Shown here: piece by piece, positions 37,806 to 46,095 of the stretch | Numbering within the stretch: position 1 is the first letter of the stretch | How the letters are laid out: each line of letters begins with the position of its first letter | Assembly: GCF_000190755.2 (NCBI RefSeq) | Contig: NZ_JH109152.1 | Coordinates: 2,871,257 to 2,935,256 of the forward strand | From: Methylobacter tundripaludum SV96 | Lineage (GTDB): Bacteria; Pseudomonadota; Gammaproteobacteria; Methylococcales; Methylomonadaceae | DNA length: 64,000 nucleotides | Reading direction: 5' to 3' | Program-made: the position numbers and the translations under genes | The notes under the pieces: model-generated | The model's database searches: none | What the model was told of the DNA's origin: nothing | The model's input: only the letters and a program-made list of their open reading frames with translations

Positions 37806-39080
37806 ATGGCAAATAACATTCAAGCAATTCGAGGGATGCACGATGTGCTTCCCGAACAGACGCCGCTCTGGCAGTATGCTGAACTCTGCATCAGAGACGT
37901 ACTCGGCGCTTATGGTTACAGTGAAATCCGGCTGCCGATCGTCGAAAAAACCGAACTTTTCAAACGCTCTATCGGCGAAGTAACCGACATCGTCGAAAAA
38001 GAAATGTATACCTTTGACGACCGCAACGGCGACTCCTTGACTTTGCGTCCGGAAGGCACGGCCGGTTGCCTCAGAGCCTGTCTGGAGCATGGCTTATTGC
38101 ACAATCAGGTGCATCGGTTATGGTATTACGGACCGATGTATCGACATGAGCGGCCGCAAAAAGGCCGCTATCGCCAGTTTTTTCAACTGGGTGTCGAAAC
38201 CTACGGCATGGCAGGCCCCGATATTGATGCGGAGTTGATCCTGATCATGGACCGGTTGTGGAAAAAACTGGGCATCCGAGACAAGGTTCGCCTACAGCTC
38301 AATTCCTTGGGCACGATTGCCGAGCGTATCGTGTACCGGGAAAGTCTGGTCGGCTATTTTCAAGGGCAGCTTGATCAATTGGATGAAGACAGTTTGCGTC
38401 GGCTGGAAACCAATCCGCTACGGATTCTGGATACCAAAAATCCGGCGATGCGGCAGGTTGTCGCTAACGCACCGGAATTGATGGATTATCTGGGCGATGA
38501 GAGCCGTCAGCATTTTAAGGCAATCACCACGATATTGGATGATCTGGGCATCGGCTATGAGATCAATTCACGCTTGGTGCGCGGCCTCGATTATTACAGC
38601 AAGACCGTTTTCGAGTGGGTTACCGATGAACTGGGCTCGCAGGGCACCGTGTGTGCGGGCGGGCGTTATGACGGATTGATAGAACAGCTGGGCGGCAAAC
38701 CCAATCACGCGGTCGGTTTTGCGATGGGCATGGAGCGCTTGTTGGCTTTGATGGAAACGCTGGATAATGTGCAGCTTGCAAGACCCGTTGATGTGTATAT
38801 GATTCGGGTCGGTGAAACCGCAGAACAGGAAGGCATGCGCTTTGCCGAGACCGTCAGGAATGAAATTCCCGGCTTGAAATTACAGGTCAATTGCGGCGGC
38901 GGCAGTTTTAAAAGTCAGTTTAAAAAAGCCGACAAAAGCGGTGCCGAATTTGCGATCATCCTGGGAGACGATGAAGTCAGCCGTGGCGAGGTCAGTGTCA
39001 AGCCACTGCGTAATAGCGAGCTGGAGCAACAGAATATGTCACAGCAGCAGGCGATTGAGTTTTTGATAGAACACCGATGA
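37806..39080 (+). CDS. hisS: Histidyl-tRNA synthetase
   Basis: A class II synthetase of 424 residues. It starts [22 protein letters not shown]; motif 2 reads [19 protein letters not shown], the HisA signature [12 protein letters not shown], and motif 3 the [12 protein letters not shown] region, followed by the anticodon-binding domain ([16 protein letters not shown] to the C-terminus). Size and order are standard. It precedes yfgM-bamB-der as in E. coli, with a heptanucleotide repeat separating it from yfgM. Confidence 0.97.
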   Translation: MANNIQAIRGMHDVLPEQTPLWQYAELCIRDVLGAYGYSEIRLPIVEKTELFKRSIGEVTDIVEKEMYTFDDRNGDSLTLRPEGTAGCLRACLEHGLLHNQVHRLWYYGPMYRHERPQKGRYRQFFQLGVETYGMAGPDIDAELILIMDRLWKKLGIRDKVRLQLNSLGTIAERIVYRESLVGYFQGQLDQLDEDSLRRLETNPLRILDTKNPAMRQVVANAPELMDYLGDESRQHFKAITTILDDLGIGYEINSRLVRGLDYYSKTVFEWVTDELGSQGTVCAGGRYDGLIEQLGGKPNHAVGFAMGMERLLALMETLDNVQLARPVDVYMIRVGETAEQEGMRFAETVRNEIPGLKLQVNCGGGSFKSQFKKADKSGAEFAIILGDDEVSRGEVSVKPLRNSELEQQNMSQQQAIEFLIEHR

Positions 39081-39088
39081 CACGGCTT

Positions 39089-39167
39089 TAAAAGGCGAAA
39101 GGCAAAGGACGAAGGGCAAAAGAACTGCGCCTTTCGCCTTTCGCCTTTCGTCCTTCGCCTTTTTTTA
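39089..39167. repeat. Heptanucleotide repeat with inverted arms between hisS and yfgM
   Basis: AAAAGGCGAAAGGCAAAGGACGAAGGGC is mirrored by GCGCCTTTCGCCTTTCGCCTTTCGTCCTTCGCC followed by seven T. The structure could act as a transcription attenuator between the two genes. It begins 8 nt after the hisS stop. Confidence 0.8.
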
Positions 39168-39190
39168 AACATCAAACAAGAGAAAAACAA

Positions 39191-39838
39191 GTGGAAATGT
39201 ACGATTCAGAAGAAGAACAGGTTGAAGCCTTAAAAAGATGGTGGAAAGAAAACTCAACCGCTACCATCGTGGGTTTGGTCATGGGTATTGTCATTATTCT
39301 GGGCTGGAATTACTGGCAGGATCATAAGAAAGCGCAGTCAGCGCAAGCTTCCGCAACTTATGATCAATTACTGAAAGCGTTGGATGAAAATAAGAATGAC
39401 AGCGTAGACAAGCTGGCCCAACGCATGCAGGAGCAATTTAAGGGTACCGAATATGCGGCATTCAGTGGATTATTCCAGGCCAAATTAAAGTCTCAGCAAG
39501 GCGATTTCGCCGCAGCAAAGCAGATTTTGAAGACTATTGCGGCAGAGCCGAATAAACAGTTAAGCAATATCGCCAAGATAAGACTGGTGCGCTTAATGTT
39601 GGCTACCGGCGAATATGAGCAGGGCTTGCAGGTCATTAACGAAGTGGATGCCAAAGCGGCGGCCAGTTACTCAGCCAATTATGATGAATTGGTAGGCGAT
39701 TTGTACGTAGCTCTGGATCGATTGGATGAGGCGCGCACGTCGTATCAAAATGCCCTGAGAAATGGACAGCCATCACCATTGTTACAGTTCAAAATTGATG
39801 ACCTGGCCGCTCAAGAAAAACTAGAAACTCAAAAATAA
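39191..39838 (+). CDS. yfgM: YfgM-type ancillary SecYEG translocon protein
   Basis: A 215-residue inner-membrane protein with a cytoplasmic YDSEEEQVEALKRWWKEN start, one transmembrane helix (TATIVGLVMGIVIILGWNYW) and a periplasmic TPR-like domain. YfgM links the SecYEG translocon to periplasmic chaperones. The GTG at 39191 gives two extra residues over the ATG at 39197; the two are close and not separable from sequence alone. bamB begins at its stop (shared A of TAATG). Confidence 0.92.
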   Translation: MEMYDSEEEQVEALKRWWKENSTATIVGLVMGIVIILGWNYWQDHKKAQSAQASATYDQLLKALDENKNDSVDKLAQRMQEQFKGTEYAAFSGLFQAKLKSQQGDFAAAKQILKTIAAEPNKQLSNIAKIRLVRLMLATGEYEQGLQVINEVDAKAAASYSANYDELVGDLYVALDRLDEARTSYQNALRNGQPSPLLQFKIDDLAAQEKLETQK

Positions 39839-41088
39839 TGAGTAACAATCCAACCTATATGAGTCAGGCGAAAGGCGAAAGGCGAAAGACGAAAAAGCCT
39901 TTTGCCCTTTGCCTTTTGCCTTTTGCCTTTACCTTGTTAACAGGCTGTGCGGCTATTGATACTGTTGGCGAATCTGTTTCCGGCATTACCGATTACTTTC
40001 GTGGCGGCGAAGACAATGCCGATCCACCGAGCGTTCTGGTTGAATACACTCCTGAAATCCAGGTTGAAGTGGTCTGGAAGGAATCGGTGGGGGTCGGCGC
40101 TGACGAGCAATCCTTAAAACTGATTCCGGTCATCGGCAGCGGAAAAATACTGGCGGCGGATCGGGAAGGATTGGTACAGGCCAGAAGCCTGACGACCGGT
40201 AATTTAATCTGGGAGGTTGAGACCGACGTTCATTTTTCCGGCGGGCCGGGTCTTGGCGCAGGCACCGTGATTTTGGGTTCCAGCGATGCCGAAGTCGTTG
40301 CCCTGGACATTGAAACCGGCGCGGTACAGTGGAAATCCGCAGTATCCAGCGAAGTGCTTTCGGTGCCCGTTGTCGCCAATGGTATTGTTATCATCCGCAC
40401 CACGGATGGCTCCGTGATCGCTCTTGACGAGAAGACCGGCGGCAAGCGCTGGAGTTATGAGCGCACCGTACCGGCTTTAAGCATACGCGGAACCGGATCG
40501 CCGCTGATTGTTGAGGATAACGTTATCGGCGGCTACGATAACGGCAAATTAATGGCCTTGCGTTTGGCTGACGGCAAATATGTATGGGAAACCAGCATTG
40601 CCATTCCCAAAGGGCGCTCCGAAATTGAACGTCTGGTCGATCTGGATGTCGATCCCATCGTGATTAACGGCGTGATTTACGTTGCCAGCTATCAGGGCGG
40701 CATAGCGGCTATTTCGGAATTGGACGGCGATATATTGTGGCGCAATGAAACCATTTCATCGCATTCAGGCTTGAGTAACGACTCCCGGTATTTATACCTG
40801 ACCGATTCGGAAAGTCATGTCATGCAGCTGGATCAGCGCAGCGGCGCGGCCTTGTGGAAGCAAAAGGATTTACATCAAAGAAGATTGACAGCTCCCGCCG
40901 CCTATGAAAATTATGTAGTGGCAGGGGATTTTGAAGGCTATGTGCATTGGCTGTCCAACACCGACGGCAGGCAACTGGGTCGCGTACAAGTGACTGACAG
41001 TGCAATCGATGCCAAGCCTATCGTGGTAGATAATACCGTTTATGTTTATGCAAAAGACGGCACGCTTGCCGCTTTAAAAGTTAAATAA
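39838..41088 (+). CDS. bamB: Outer membrane assembly factor BamB
   Basis: Lipoprotein of the BAM complex, 416 residues, eight-bladed PQQ-like propeller. Propeller blades are visible as repeats such as LTTGNLIWEVETD, DIETGAVQWKSAVSSEVLSVPVV and DEKTGGKRWSYERTVPAL. The lipobox is LLTGCAAID. The signal peptide is unusual: its basic region (KGERRKTKK) and hydrophobic region (PFALCLLPFAFTLL) are encoded by the heptanucleotide repeat 39867-39930, while the residues before (MSNNPTYMSQ) look ordinary. The gene overlaps yfgM by 1 nt and der follows after 4 nt. Confidence 0.95.
   Translation: MSNNPTYMSQAKGERRKTKKPFALCLLPFAFTLLTGCAAIDTVGESVSGITDYFRGGEDNADPPSVLVEYTPEIQVEVVWKESVGVGADEQSLKLIPVIGSGKILAADREGLVQARSLTTGNLIWEVETDVHFSGGPGLGAGTVILGSSDAEVVALDIETGAVQWKSAVSSEVLSVPVVANGIVIIRTTDGSVIALDEKTGGKRWSYERTVPALSIRGTGSPLIVEDNVIGGYDNGKLMALRLADGKYVWETSIAIPKGRSEIERLVDLDVDPIVINGVIYVASYQGGIAAISELDGDILWRNETISSHSGLSNDSRYLYLTDSESHVMQLDQRSGAALWKQKDLHQRRLTAPAAYENYVVAGDFEGYVHWLSNTDGRQLGRVQVTDSAIDAKPIVVDNTVYVYAKDGTLAALKVK
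39867..39930 (+). repeat. Heptanucleotide repeat with inverted arms inside bamB
   Basis: GGCGAAAGGCGAAAGGCGAAAGACG then AAAAAG and the inverse CCTTTTGCCCTTTGCCTTTTGCCTTTTGCC. It has the same design as the intergenic copies at 26045, 37677 and 39089 but lies in frame within bamB codons 10-31, encoding the signal peptide. The length keeps the reading frame open. Confidence 0.9.
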
Positions 41089-41092
41089 AAAT

Positions 41093-42490
41093 ATGTTACC
41101 TGTAATAGCCTTAGTAGGGCGACCCAATGTGGGCAAGTCCACATTATTCAATTATTTAACCCGAAGCCGCGATGCACTGGTTGCGGATTTTTCGGGACTG
41201 ACCCGTGATCGGCAATACGGCCGGGTAAAGCTGGGCGACCGTCCCTGCCTGGTCGTCGATACCGGCGGTATAGCCGATGACGCGGAAGGCATAGAAAGTT
41301 TTGCCAGAAAACAGGTGCAGGTCGCGCTGGAAGAAGCGGACATCGTATTTTTCATGGTTGACGCGCGCGAAGGGCTGAGCGCTTCCGACAAAGTGATTGC
41401 CGATACCCTGAGAAAGTTGCAAAAGCCGGTCATATTGGTCACCAACAAGGTTGACGGCCTGGATGCCAGCACTGCCGCATCGGACTTTTACTCGCTGGCG
41501 TTGGGCGAGCCGGTGAAAATCGCCGCGTCCCATGGCAAGGGTATACCCGAATTATTGGAAAAAGTTAACCAGCTGCTGCCGCCGGACAAAGGCGAAGTCG
41601 AAGAGGCGCATAGCGGTATCGGTATCGCCGTGGTCGGACGGCCCAATGTCGGCAAATCGACGCTGGTCAACCGCCTGCTGGGTGAAGAACGGGTAATCGT
41701 ATTCGATGAGCCGGGCACCACGCGCGACAGTATCTACATCCCTTTTGAACGCAACGGCAAGAAGTTCACCCTGATCGATACCGCCGGAATGCGCAGAAGA
41801 TCGAAAATAGCCGAAACCATCGAGAAGTTCAGCGTCATTAAATCGTTGCAGGCGATTGAAAAAGCCAATGTCGTCATTTACCTGATAGACGCACGGGAAG
41901 GCATTACCGATCAGGATGCGCATCTATTAGGTCTGGTATTGGAAGCCGGAAGAGCCTTGATTATCGGCCTGAATAAATGGGACGGCATCAGCGCCGACCA
42001 GAAGGCAACCATTCATCGGCAGCTCGACGTCAAACTGTCCTTTCTTGAGTTTGCCGAAAAACACCCAATTTCCGCATTGCATGGCAGCGGCGTCGGCAAA
42101 ATGTTCGATGTCGTGCAGCAATTGTATGCAGCGGCAATGCTCGACATGTCTACTCCAGTTTTGACCCGTATCCTGAAAGAAGCCACCACCGCGCATCAAC
42201 CGCCGATAGTGAATAGTCGTCGTGTTAAGCTGAAATACGCGCATCAGGGCGGCAGGAATCCGCCTATCGTGGTTATCCACGGTGTGCAAACAGACTCCTT
42301 GCCGGAGTCTTACAAGCGTTACTTGATCAACTATTACCGCGACAAAATGGGGCTGGTCGGAACGCCGATCCGGTTAGTCTTCAAGTCGGCGGTCAATCCG
42401 TTTCACGGGCAAAAGAACAAGCTGACTGAGTGGCAGGTGAAAAAGAAGGAACGCTTGATGAAGCGGGTTAAGAGTAAGAAGAGGGATTAA
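41093..42490 (+). CDS. der: Ribosome-assembly GTPase Der (EngA)
   Basis: A 465-residue GTPase with two G domains, needed for 50S assembly. The first G1 motif is GRPNVGKSTLFNYLTRSRDALVAD (residues about 8-31) and the second GRPNVGKSTLVNRLLGEERVIVFDEPGTTRDSIYIPF (about 182-218); NKVDG and NKWDG are the G4 motifs. The KH-like C-terminal domain follows. The start at 41093 is 4 nt after bamB, so it belongs to the hisS-yfgM-bamB-der group. Confidence 0.97.
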   Translation: MLPVIALVGRPNVGKSTLFNYLTRSRDALVADFSGLTRDRQYGRVKLGDRPCLVVDTGGIADDAEGIESFARKQVQVALEEADIVFFMVDAREGLSASDKVIADTLRKLQKPVILVTNKVDGLDASTAASDFYSLALGEPVKIAASHGKGIPELLEKVNQLLPPDKGEVEEAHSGIGIAVVGRPNVGKSTLVNRLLGEERVIVFDEPGTTRDSIYIPFERNGKKFTLIDTAGMRRRSKIAETIEKFSVIKSLQAIEKANVVIYLIDAREGITDQDAHLLGLVLEAGRALIIGLNKWDGISADQKATIHRQLDVKLSFLEFAEKHPISALHGSGVGKMFDVVQQLYAAAMLDMSTPVLTRILKEATTAHQPPIVNSRRVKLKYAHQGGRNPPIVVIHGVQTDSLPESYKRYLINYYRDKMGLVGTPIRLVFKSAVNPFHGQKNKLTEWQVKKKERLMKRVKSKKRD

Positions 42491-42528
42491 GGTAAAAGAC
42501 GAAAGGTAAAAGACGAAAGGCGAAAGGC
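42491..42528. repeat. Heptanucleotide repeat tract after der
   Basis: Units GGTAAAAGACGAAAGGTAAAA and GACGAAAGGCGAAAGGC run from the der stop into the left end of the GTAGGCCGGAATAAG repeat. Only one arm of the usual inverted structure is present; the second may have been lost by insertion of the other repeat. Confidence 0.7.
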
Positions 42529-42645
42529 GTAGGCCGGAATAAGACTACCCAAGCGTAGCGCGAGGTAGCGTTTCCGGCGAATTAGGGAGGCTTTGCCGGA
42601 AACGCCTGTTTTCGCTGTCGCTCAAACCGGCTTATTCCGGCCTAC
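42529..42645. repeat. Imperfect palindromic repeat GTAGGCCGGAATAAG, copy 2
   Basis: The ends are GTAGGCCGGAATAAG and CTTATTCCGGCCTAC, a perfect inverted 15-mer. The internal sequence matches 6674-6804 in several blocks (tagcgcgaggtagcgtttcc; gctcaaaccggctta). The pair shows that this is a dispersed element. Confidence 0.8.
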
Positions 42646-42653
42646 GACTAAAG

Positions 42654-42710
42654 CTCTCTCGGCAACCTCTCCATGTGTTGCTCTACCTCCTGCATCCACG
42701 CAGTCGCCCA
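42654..42710. repeat. Fragment of the MITE-like repeat
   Basis: 'ctcggcaacctctccatgtg' and 'ttgctctacctcctgcatcc' match the inner part of the elements at 2522-2732 and 56182-56374. The ends with the inverted CGTCATCCCGG sequence are absent, so it is a partial copy. Confidence 0.6.
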
Positions 42711-42809
42711 TAGGGGGAGGGGGAATAAACACGGCCCAAGGCTGTCTAAGCCTGTCGACGCATGAATGTCTTAAGGCATGTTATTAAATCAACAACACAG
42801 GAAACAACC

Positions 42810-43304
42810 ATGGCTACAATCACATTTCAAGGCAAACCCCTCAACACGTGCGGCGAACTACCTGCCGTAGGCAGCGATGCACCGGCATTTTCCCTGACCA
42901 GTCGCGAGTTAGTGGACGTTACCCTGACAACCTATGCCGGAAAAAGAAAGGTGCTGAACATCGTACCCAGCCTGGACACCCCAACCTGCGCCGCATCAAC
43001 GCGCAAATTCAACCAGAAAGCCTCGCATCTGGACAATACCGTCGTGTTAGCCGTTTCCGCCGACCTGCCTTTTGCGCAAAGCCGTTTTTGCGAATCGGAA
43101 GACTTAACAGATGTCATACCCCTGTCAACTTTCCGTTCCAGTTTCTCTAACGATTACGGTGTAACCATTGCCGATACCTTTCTGCGCGGCTTGACCGCCC
43201 GTGCCGTTGTCATTATCGATGAGCATGACAAAGTGATCTATACGCAATTGGTCGGTGAACTTGCTAATGAGCCGGATTATGAAAGCGCATTGGCGGTGTT
43301 GTAA
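42810..43304 (+). CDS. tpx: Thiol peroxidase (Tpx family peroxiredoxin)
   Basis: A 164-residue atypical 2-Cys peroxiredoxin that reduces lipid and organic hydroperoxides. The ATG at 42810 (MATITFQGKPLNTCGELP) has a ribosome site (CAGGAAAC) upstream. The peroxidatic Cys lies in SLDTPTCAASTRKFNQ and the resolving Cys in LPFAQSRFCESEDL; both are present. LTARAVVIIDEHDKVIYTQLV closes the fold. It is monocistronic, behind a repeat-rich spacer. Confidence 0.95.
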   Translation: MATITFQGKPLNTCGELPAVGSDAPAFSLTSRELVDVTLTTYAGKRKVLNIVPSLDTPTCAASTRKFNQKASHLDNTVVLAVSADLPFAQSRFCESEDLTDVIPLSTFRSSFSNDYGVTIADTFLRGLTARAVVIIDEHDKVIYTQLVGELANEPDYESALAVL

Positions 43305-43374
43305 AGCTGGTTTTCAATTGCTCACTCTACCCACGGCTTAATTGAAGAAAAGAACAACACATTAGGAAAATCAA

Positions 43375-43801
43375 ATGGGAATTATTTTAAAAACTCCTAG
43401 ACAAAATTTCAAAACCTATGAATTTGGAATCTCAGCATCAAATTAAATACAAATTACCAGTATCCCCGCAGGAAATATATTTTGTTATCGCCTACAGGCA
43501 ATCAAAGATCTTTATTGGTGGCTGAAAAATGAGAGAAAAGGCGAATGGGTGTTATTAGGCGCCAAAAATCAGCAGGAAGTTCCAAACTCAGGAACCGTTG
43601 AAGAATGGGCGCGATCTGAAGACAATCCAACATGATTTCTATGGACTTACTAAGTCTCTTAAGGGGAGATTCGCAACATTTGTACCCCCAATATTAGAAT
43701 ATATGGGGCTCGTTGAGATTGAGCATAACCATATAAATAATCGCATTCGAGCTATAACTGAAGTTTCTGGGCAAGTGAGCACAAGGCATAACCTCCCTTA
43801 A
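43375..43801 (+). pseudogene. Decayed gene, family not identified (one stop, one frameshift)
   Basis: An ATG at 43375 with AGGA upstream opens a frame MGIILKTPRQNFKTYEFG that meets a TAA at 43444. The same frame then continues as ITSIPAGNIFCYRLQAIKDLYWW and GEWVLLGAKNQQEVPNSGTVEEWARSEDNP to a TGA near 43635. From there the next frame continues with DFYGLTKSLKGRFATFVPP and ILEYMGLVEIEHNHINNRIRAI. The pieces resemble a small bacterial family with the pattern EWVxLG...GTVEEWxRSxxNP...YGLxKGLRGRF...PPxLExLGLxEVEHN; I cannot name the family with certainty. The original length is about 140 residues. Confidence 0.7.
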
Positions 43802-43916
43802 TTAAGAAAAATTAAAAAACTTTTTAAGCTATTTTACGTCAAACGCTATTAAAAATAGCAGGGTAGGGTGGGCAAACGGTTTCATCGTTTGTCCGCCCAC
43901 CTAATTGTTACCAGTA

Positions 43917-44564
43917 TCAAACCACCCCCGTTAACCCCTCAAGCAGCAACCGTGAATATTGCTCAGGATTATAGTGATGGTCATTGCAATCGCTGTTGAG
44001 CAGCCCGGCCTTGACGATGCCGCCATCGCCGAGAGATAAATCATCCAGCATGATATAGCGGATGTCGTTTTGCAAACAAAACTCTTGCATAATCCGGTTG
44101 AATTCCAGGGTTAGCACCGTTCTTTCCACTTGCGATGCGGTGACTTCCCGACGGGCGTTGGCAATATCGCCCCAGTCGTTGCCGTCCTGAATGGTGGGCA
44201 GCGGAGTGCTGATGCACACAACTTCAAAATTCCGGTTCAATTCAGACAGAAACCGGGAATAACTGGATATGGCTTTGTCCATCAGTGCGGCAACGGACTC
44301 CTGGTATTTTTGCGCCCGGTACCAAATGACGAAACCGGTATCGACTTCGCCCAGCATCACAATGATTTGCTTGGCGGCGGTTTGCCTGACGGCTTCCCTG
44401 AAGACGGGATAGGCCTGGGTTGTTGAATTGGGGTTTTCCAGTCCCGATGCCGTCGCGCCGATGACGGTGAGGACATTGAAGACCAGATTCGGAAATTTTT
44501 CCTTGAACAAGGGGTGGTTGAAAATAGGGCTATGCGAATCGCCCAGAATTAATATTTCCTGCAT
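43917..44564 (-). CDS. SGNH/GDSL-like hydrolase-fold protein
   Basis: A 215-residue cytoplasmic protein starting at ATG 44564 with GAGG upstream. It opens QEILILGDSHSPIF, the GDSH form of the GDSL block I, in which the Ser is the usual nucleophile. VMLGEVDTGFVIW is the equivalent of the glycine/acidic block III, and a late DHHYNPEQYSRLLLEGL gives an Asp-x-His-like block V. It could be an esterase or a carbohydrate-modifying enzyme acting beside a methyltransferase elsewhere; no partner is next to it. Substrate unknown. Confidence 0.7.
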   Translation of the reverse strand: MQEILILGDSHSPIFNHPLFKEKFPNLVFNVLTVIGATASGLENPNSTTQAYPVFREAVRQTAAKQIIVMLGEVDTGFVIWYRAQKYQESVAALMDKAISSYSRFLSELNRNFEVVCISTPLPTIQDGNDWGDIANARREVTASQVERTVLTLEFNRIMQEFCLQNDIRYIMLDDLSLGDGGIVKAGLLNSDCNDHHYNPEQYSRLLLEGLTGVV

Positions 44565-44997
44565 TTTGGCCTCATCCAATTTTTGTTCAGTATAAGCAGG
44601 GCGTGCCGTGCGGGGCTTAGTTCGCACGGCACTGAAATCCTGATGCCATCCAGCCATGATGCCGTTTCCTCGGCAGAGCACCGGCCAGCGCGTGACGGTT
44701 AGACTGTAGAAAGGGTGGCATAGCTTTAGAAGTCAGAAAATAAGTAATCTGGCTGCATTATACCCATCGATTGTTCAAAATTGACCATGGTTTGTGTTGT
44801 ACGGTAAGGTATGATCATGATTGAAACCGAACCGGCGGGTGCCATTCTATATGGCTTTGTCATCAAAGCATTGAAGACAGCCCATGCTGTATTAGGTTCA
44901 GGCAAAGCAATCCAGGTATTGCAACGGGAAACGGGAGTTCACGCTTCGTCTCCGCGCTATTCGTAAATCAAAACGTATTCAGAAAAAAGGAAAACTA
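44565..44997. other. 433-bp intergenic region with a diverged repeat
   Basis: It contains a block (about 44740-44955) recognisably related to 51548-51715: 'gcattatacccatcgattgttcaaaattg' versus 'gtattatactcatcgcctgctcaaaattg', and later 'ccattctatatgg' versus 'acattctatcggg'. A 50-codon frame at 44815-44966 (MIMIETEPAGAILYGFVIKA) may be the remnant of a coding sequence shared by the two places. The likely promoter of the metallohydrolase gene also lies here; no clear hexamers stood out. Confidence 0.4.
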
Positions 44998-45912
44998 ATG
45001 AGAGTTCTATTGCTGTTTGCTTTATCCATGGTATCCGTACAGGCCACAGCCGCCACCACTTTGCCGGTTAAAGAAATTACCGCTGGCGTGTACGTGCATT
45101 TTGGCAAACATCAATTCCCGGATAGCAAAAACCACGGCGAAATCGCCAATCTTGGTTTTATTGTCGGGCAAAAATGCGTGGCAGTCATTGATAGCGGCGG
45201 CAATCCCGAGCAGGGTTCAGCTTTAAAGCAAGCCGTTACCGAAACCACAAATACACCGATTTGTTATGTGATCAACACCCATGTTCATCCCGACCATATC
45301 AACGGCAACAGCGCTTTTAAAGCGGCTGGCGTTAAATTCGTCGGCCATCATAAATTAGCCGGAGCCATGGCGGCACGCGGTTCCTACTATTTGGACAAAG
45401 CTGCGGACCAATTAAGCGTCAAAATGAATGCTGCCGATTTAATTCCCCCCGATATCGAAGTCAAAGACAGCTTGAAACTGGATTTGGGCGGACGGACTTT
45501 GATTTTAAAAGCCCATCCTACCGCGCATACCGATAATGACTTGAGCGTGTACGACGAAAAAACCAATACAATATGGCTGTCGGATTTATTGTTTACCGAG
45601 CATGTGCCAACGCTGGACGGCAGCTTAAAAGGCTGGCTTGCAGAAATCGACAAACTGGAAAAACAGTCTTTTCGTTATGTAGTTCCGGGACATGGCGAAT
45701 TAGTCACGGACTGGCCGCAGAGTATGCAGGCGCAAAAGCATTATTTAACCTTGTTGCTCACTGAAATTCGCGCTGCAATTAAAAAAGGGCAGCATATAGA
45801 GGATGCCGTGAAAACCATCGGTTATTCCGAGAAAAACAATTGGGCCTTGTTCGATGAATATCACCGCAAAAACGTCACCACTGCTTTTGCCGAATTAGAA
45901 TGGGAAGATTAA
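44998..45912 (+). CDS. Quinoprotein relay system zinc metallohydrolase (MBL fold)
   Basis: A periplasmic metallo-beta-lactamase-fold protein of 304 residues. The signal peptide is RVLLLFALSMVSVQATAAT with an Ala-x-Ala site. Zinc ligands are in INTHVHPDHINGNSAF (HxHxDH), AHPTAHTDND and PGHGEL near the C-terminus. It matches the family named quinoprotein relay system zinc metallohydrolase 1 (TIGR04558), found beside PQQ dehydrogenase systems in methylotrophs. The SoxYZ-like carrier gene follows, supporting the assignment. No dehydrogenase or cytochrome gene is in this window. Confidence 0.85.
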   Translation: MRVLLLFALSMVSVQATAATTLPVKEITAGVYVHFGKHQFPDSKNHGEIANLGFIVGQKCVAVIDSGGNPEQGSALKQAVTETTNTPICYVINTHVHPDHINGNSAFKAAGVKFVGHHKLAGAMAARGSYYLDKAADQLSVKMNAADLIPPDIEVKDSLKLDLGGRTLILKAHPTAHTDNDLSVYDEKTNTIWLSDLLFTEHVPTLDGSLKGWLAEIDKLEKQSFRYVVPGHGELVTDWPQSMQAQKHYLTLLLTEIRAAIKKGQHIEDAVKTIGYSEKNNWALFDEYHRKNVTTAFAELEWED

Positions 45913-45956
45913 TCGGCTACAAAAAATAACGTAATTATTCGCGCGAAGCACAACAT

Positions 45957-45976
45957 CCCTCTCCAGCGGGAGAGGG
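45957..45976. repeat. CCCTCTCC...GGAGAGGG hairpin repeat
   Basis: CCCTCTCC and GGAGAGGG are inverted around AGCG, followed by 'tagggtgagggg'. It matches the element at 13606-13632 read in the opposite orientation. It lies 44 nt after the metallohydrolase stop. Confidence 0.5.
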
Positions 45977-46095
45977 TAGGGTGAGGGGAGCAAGCTTTCA
46001 GCGATTTTCGGGTTTTTCAATTTGCTGAATAGTTACAAAATAACCTGTATTAATTGTTAACACCCCGCAAAGCTAAAACAAAATAGGAAAAGACC

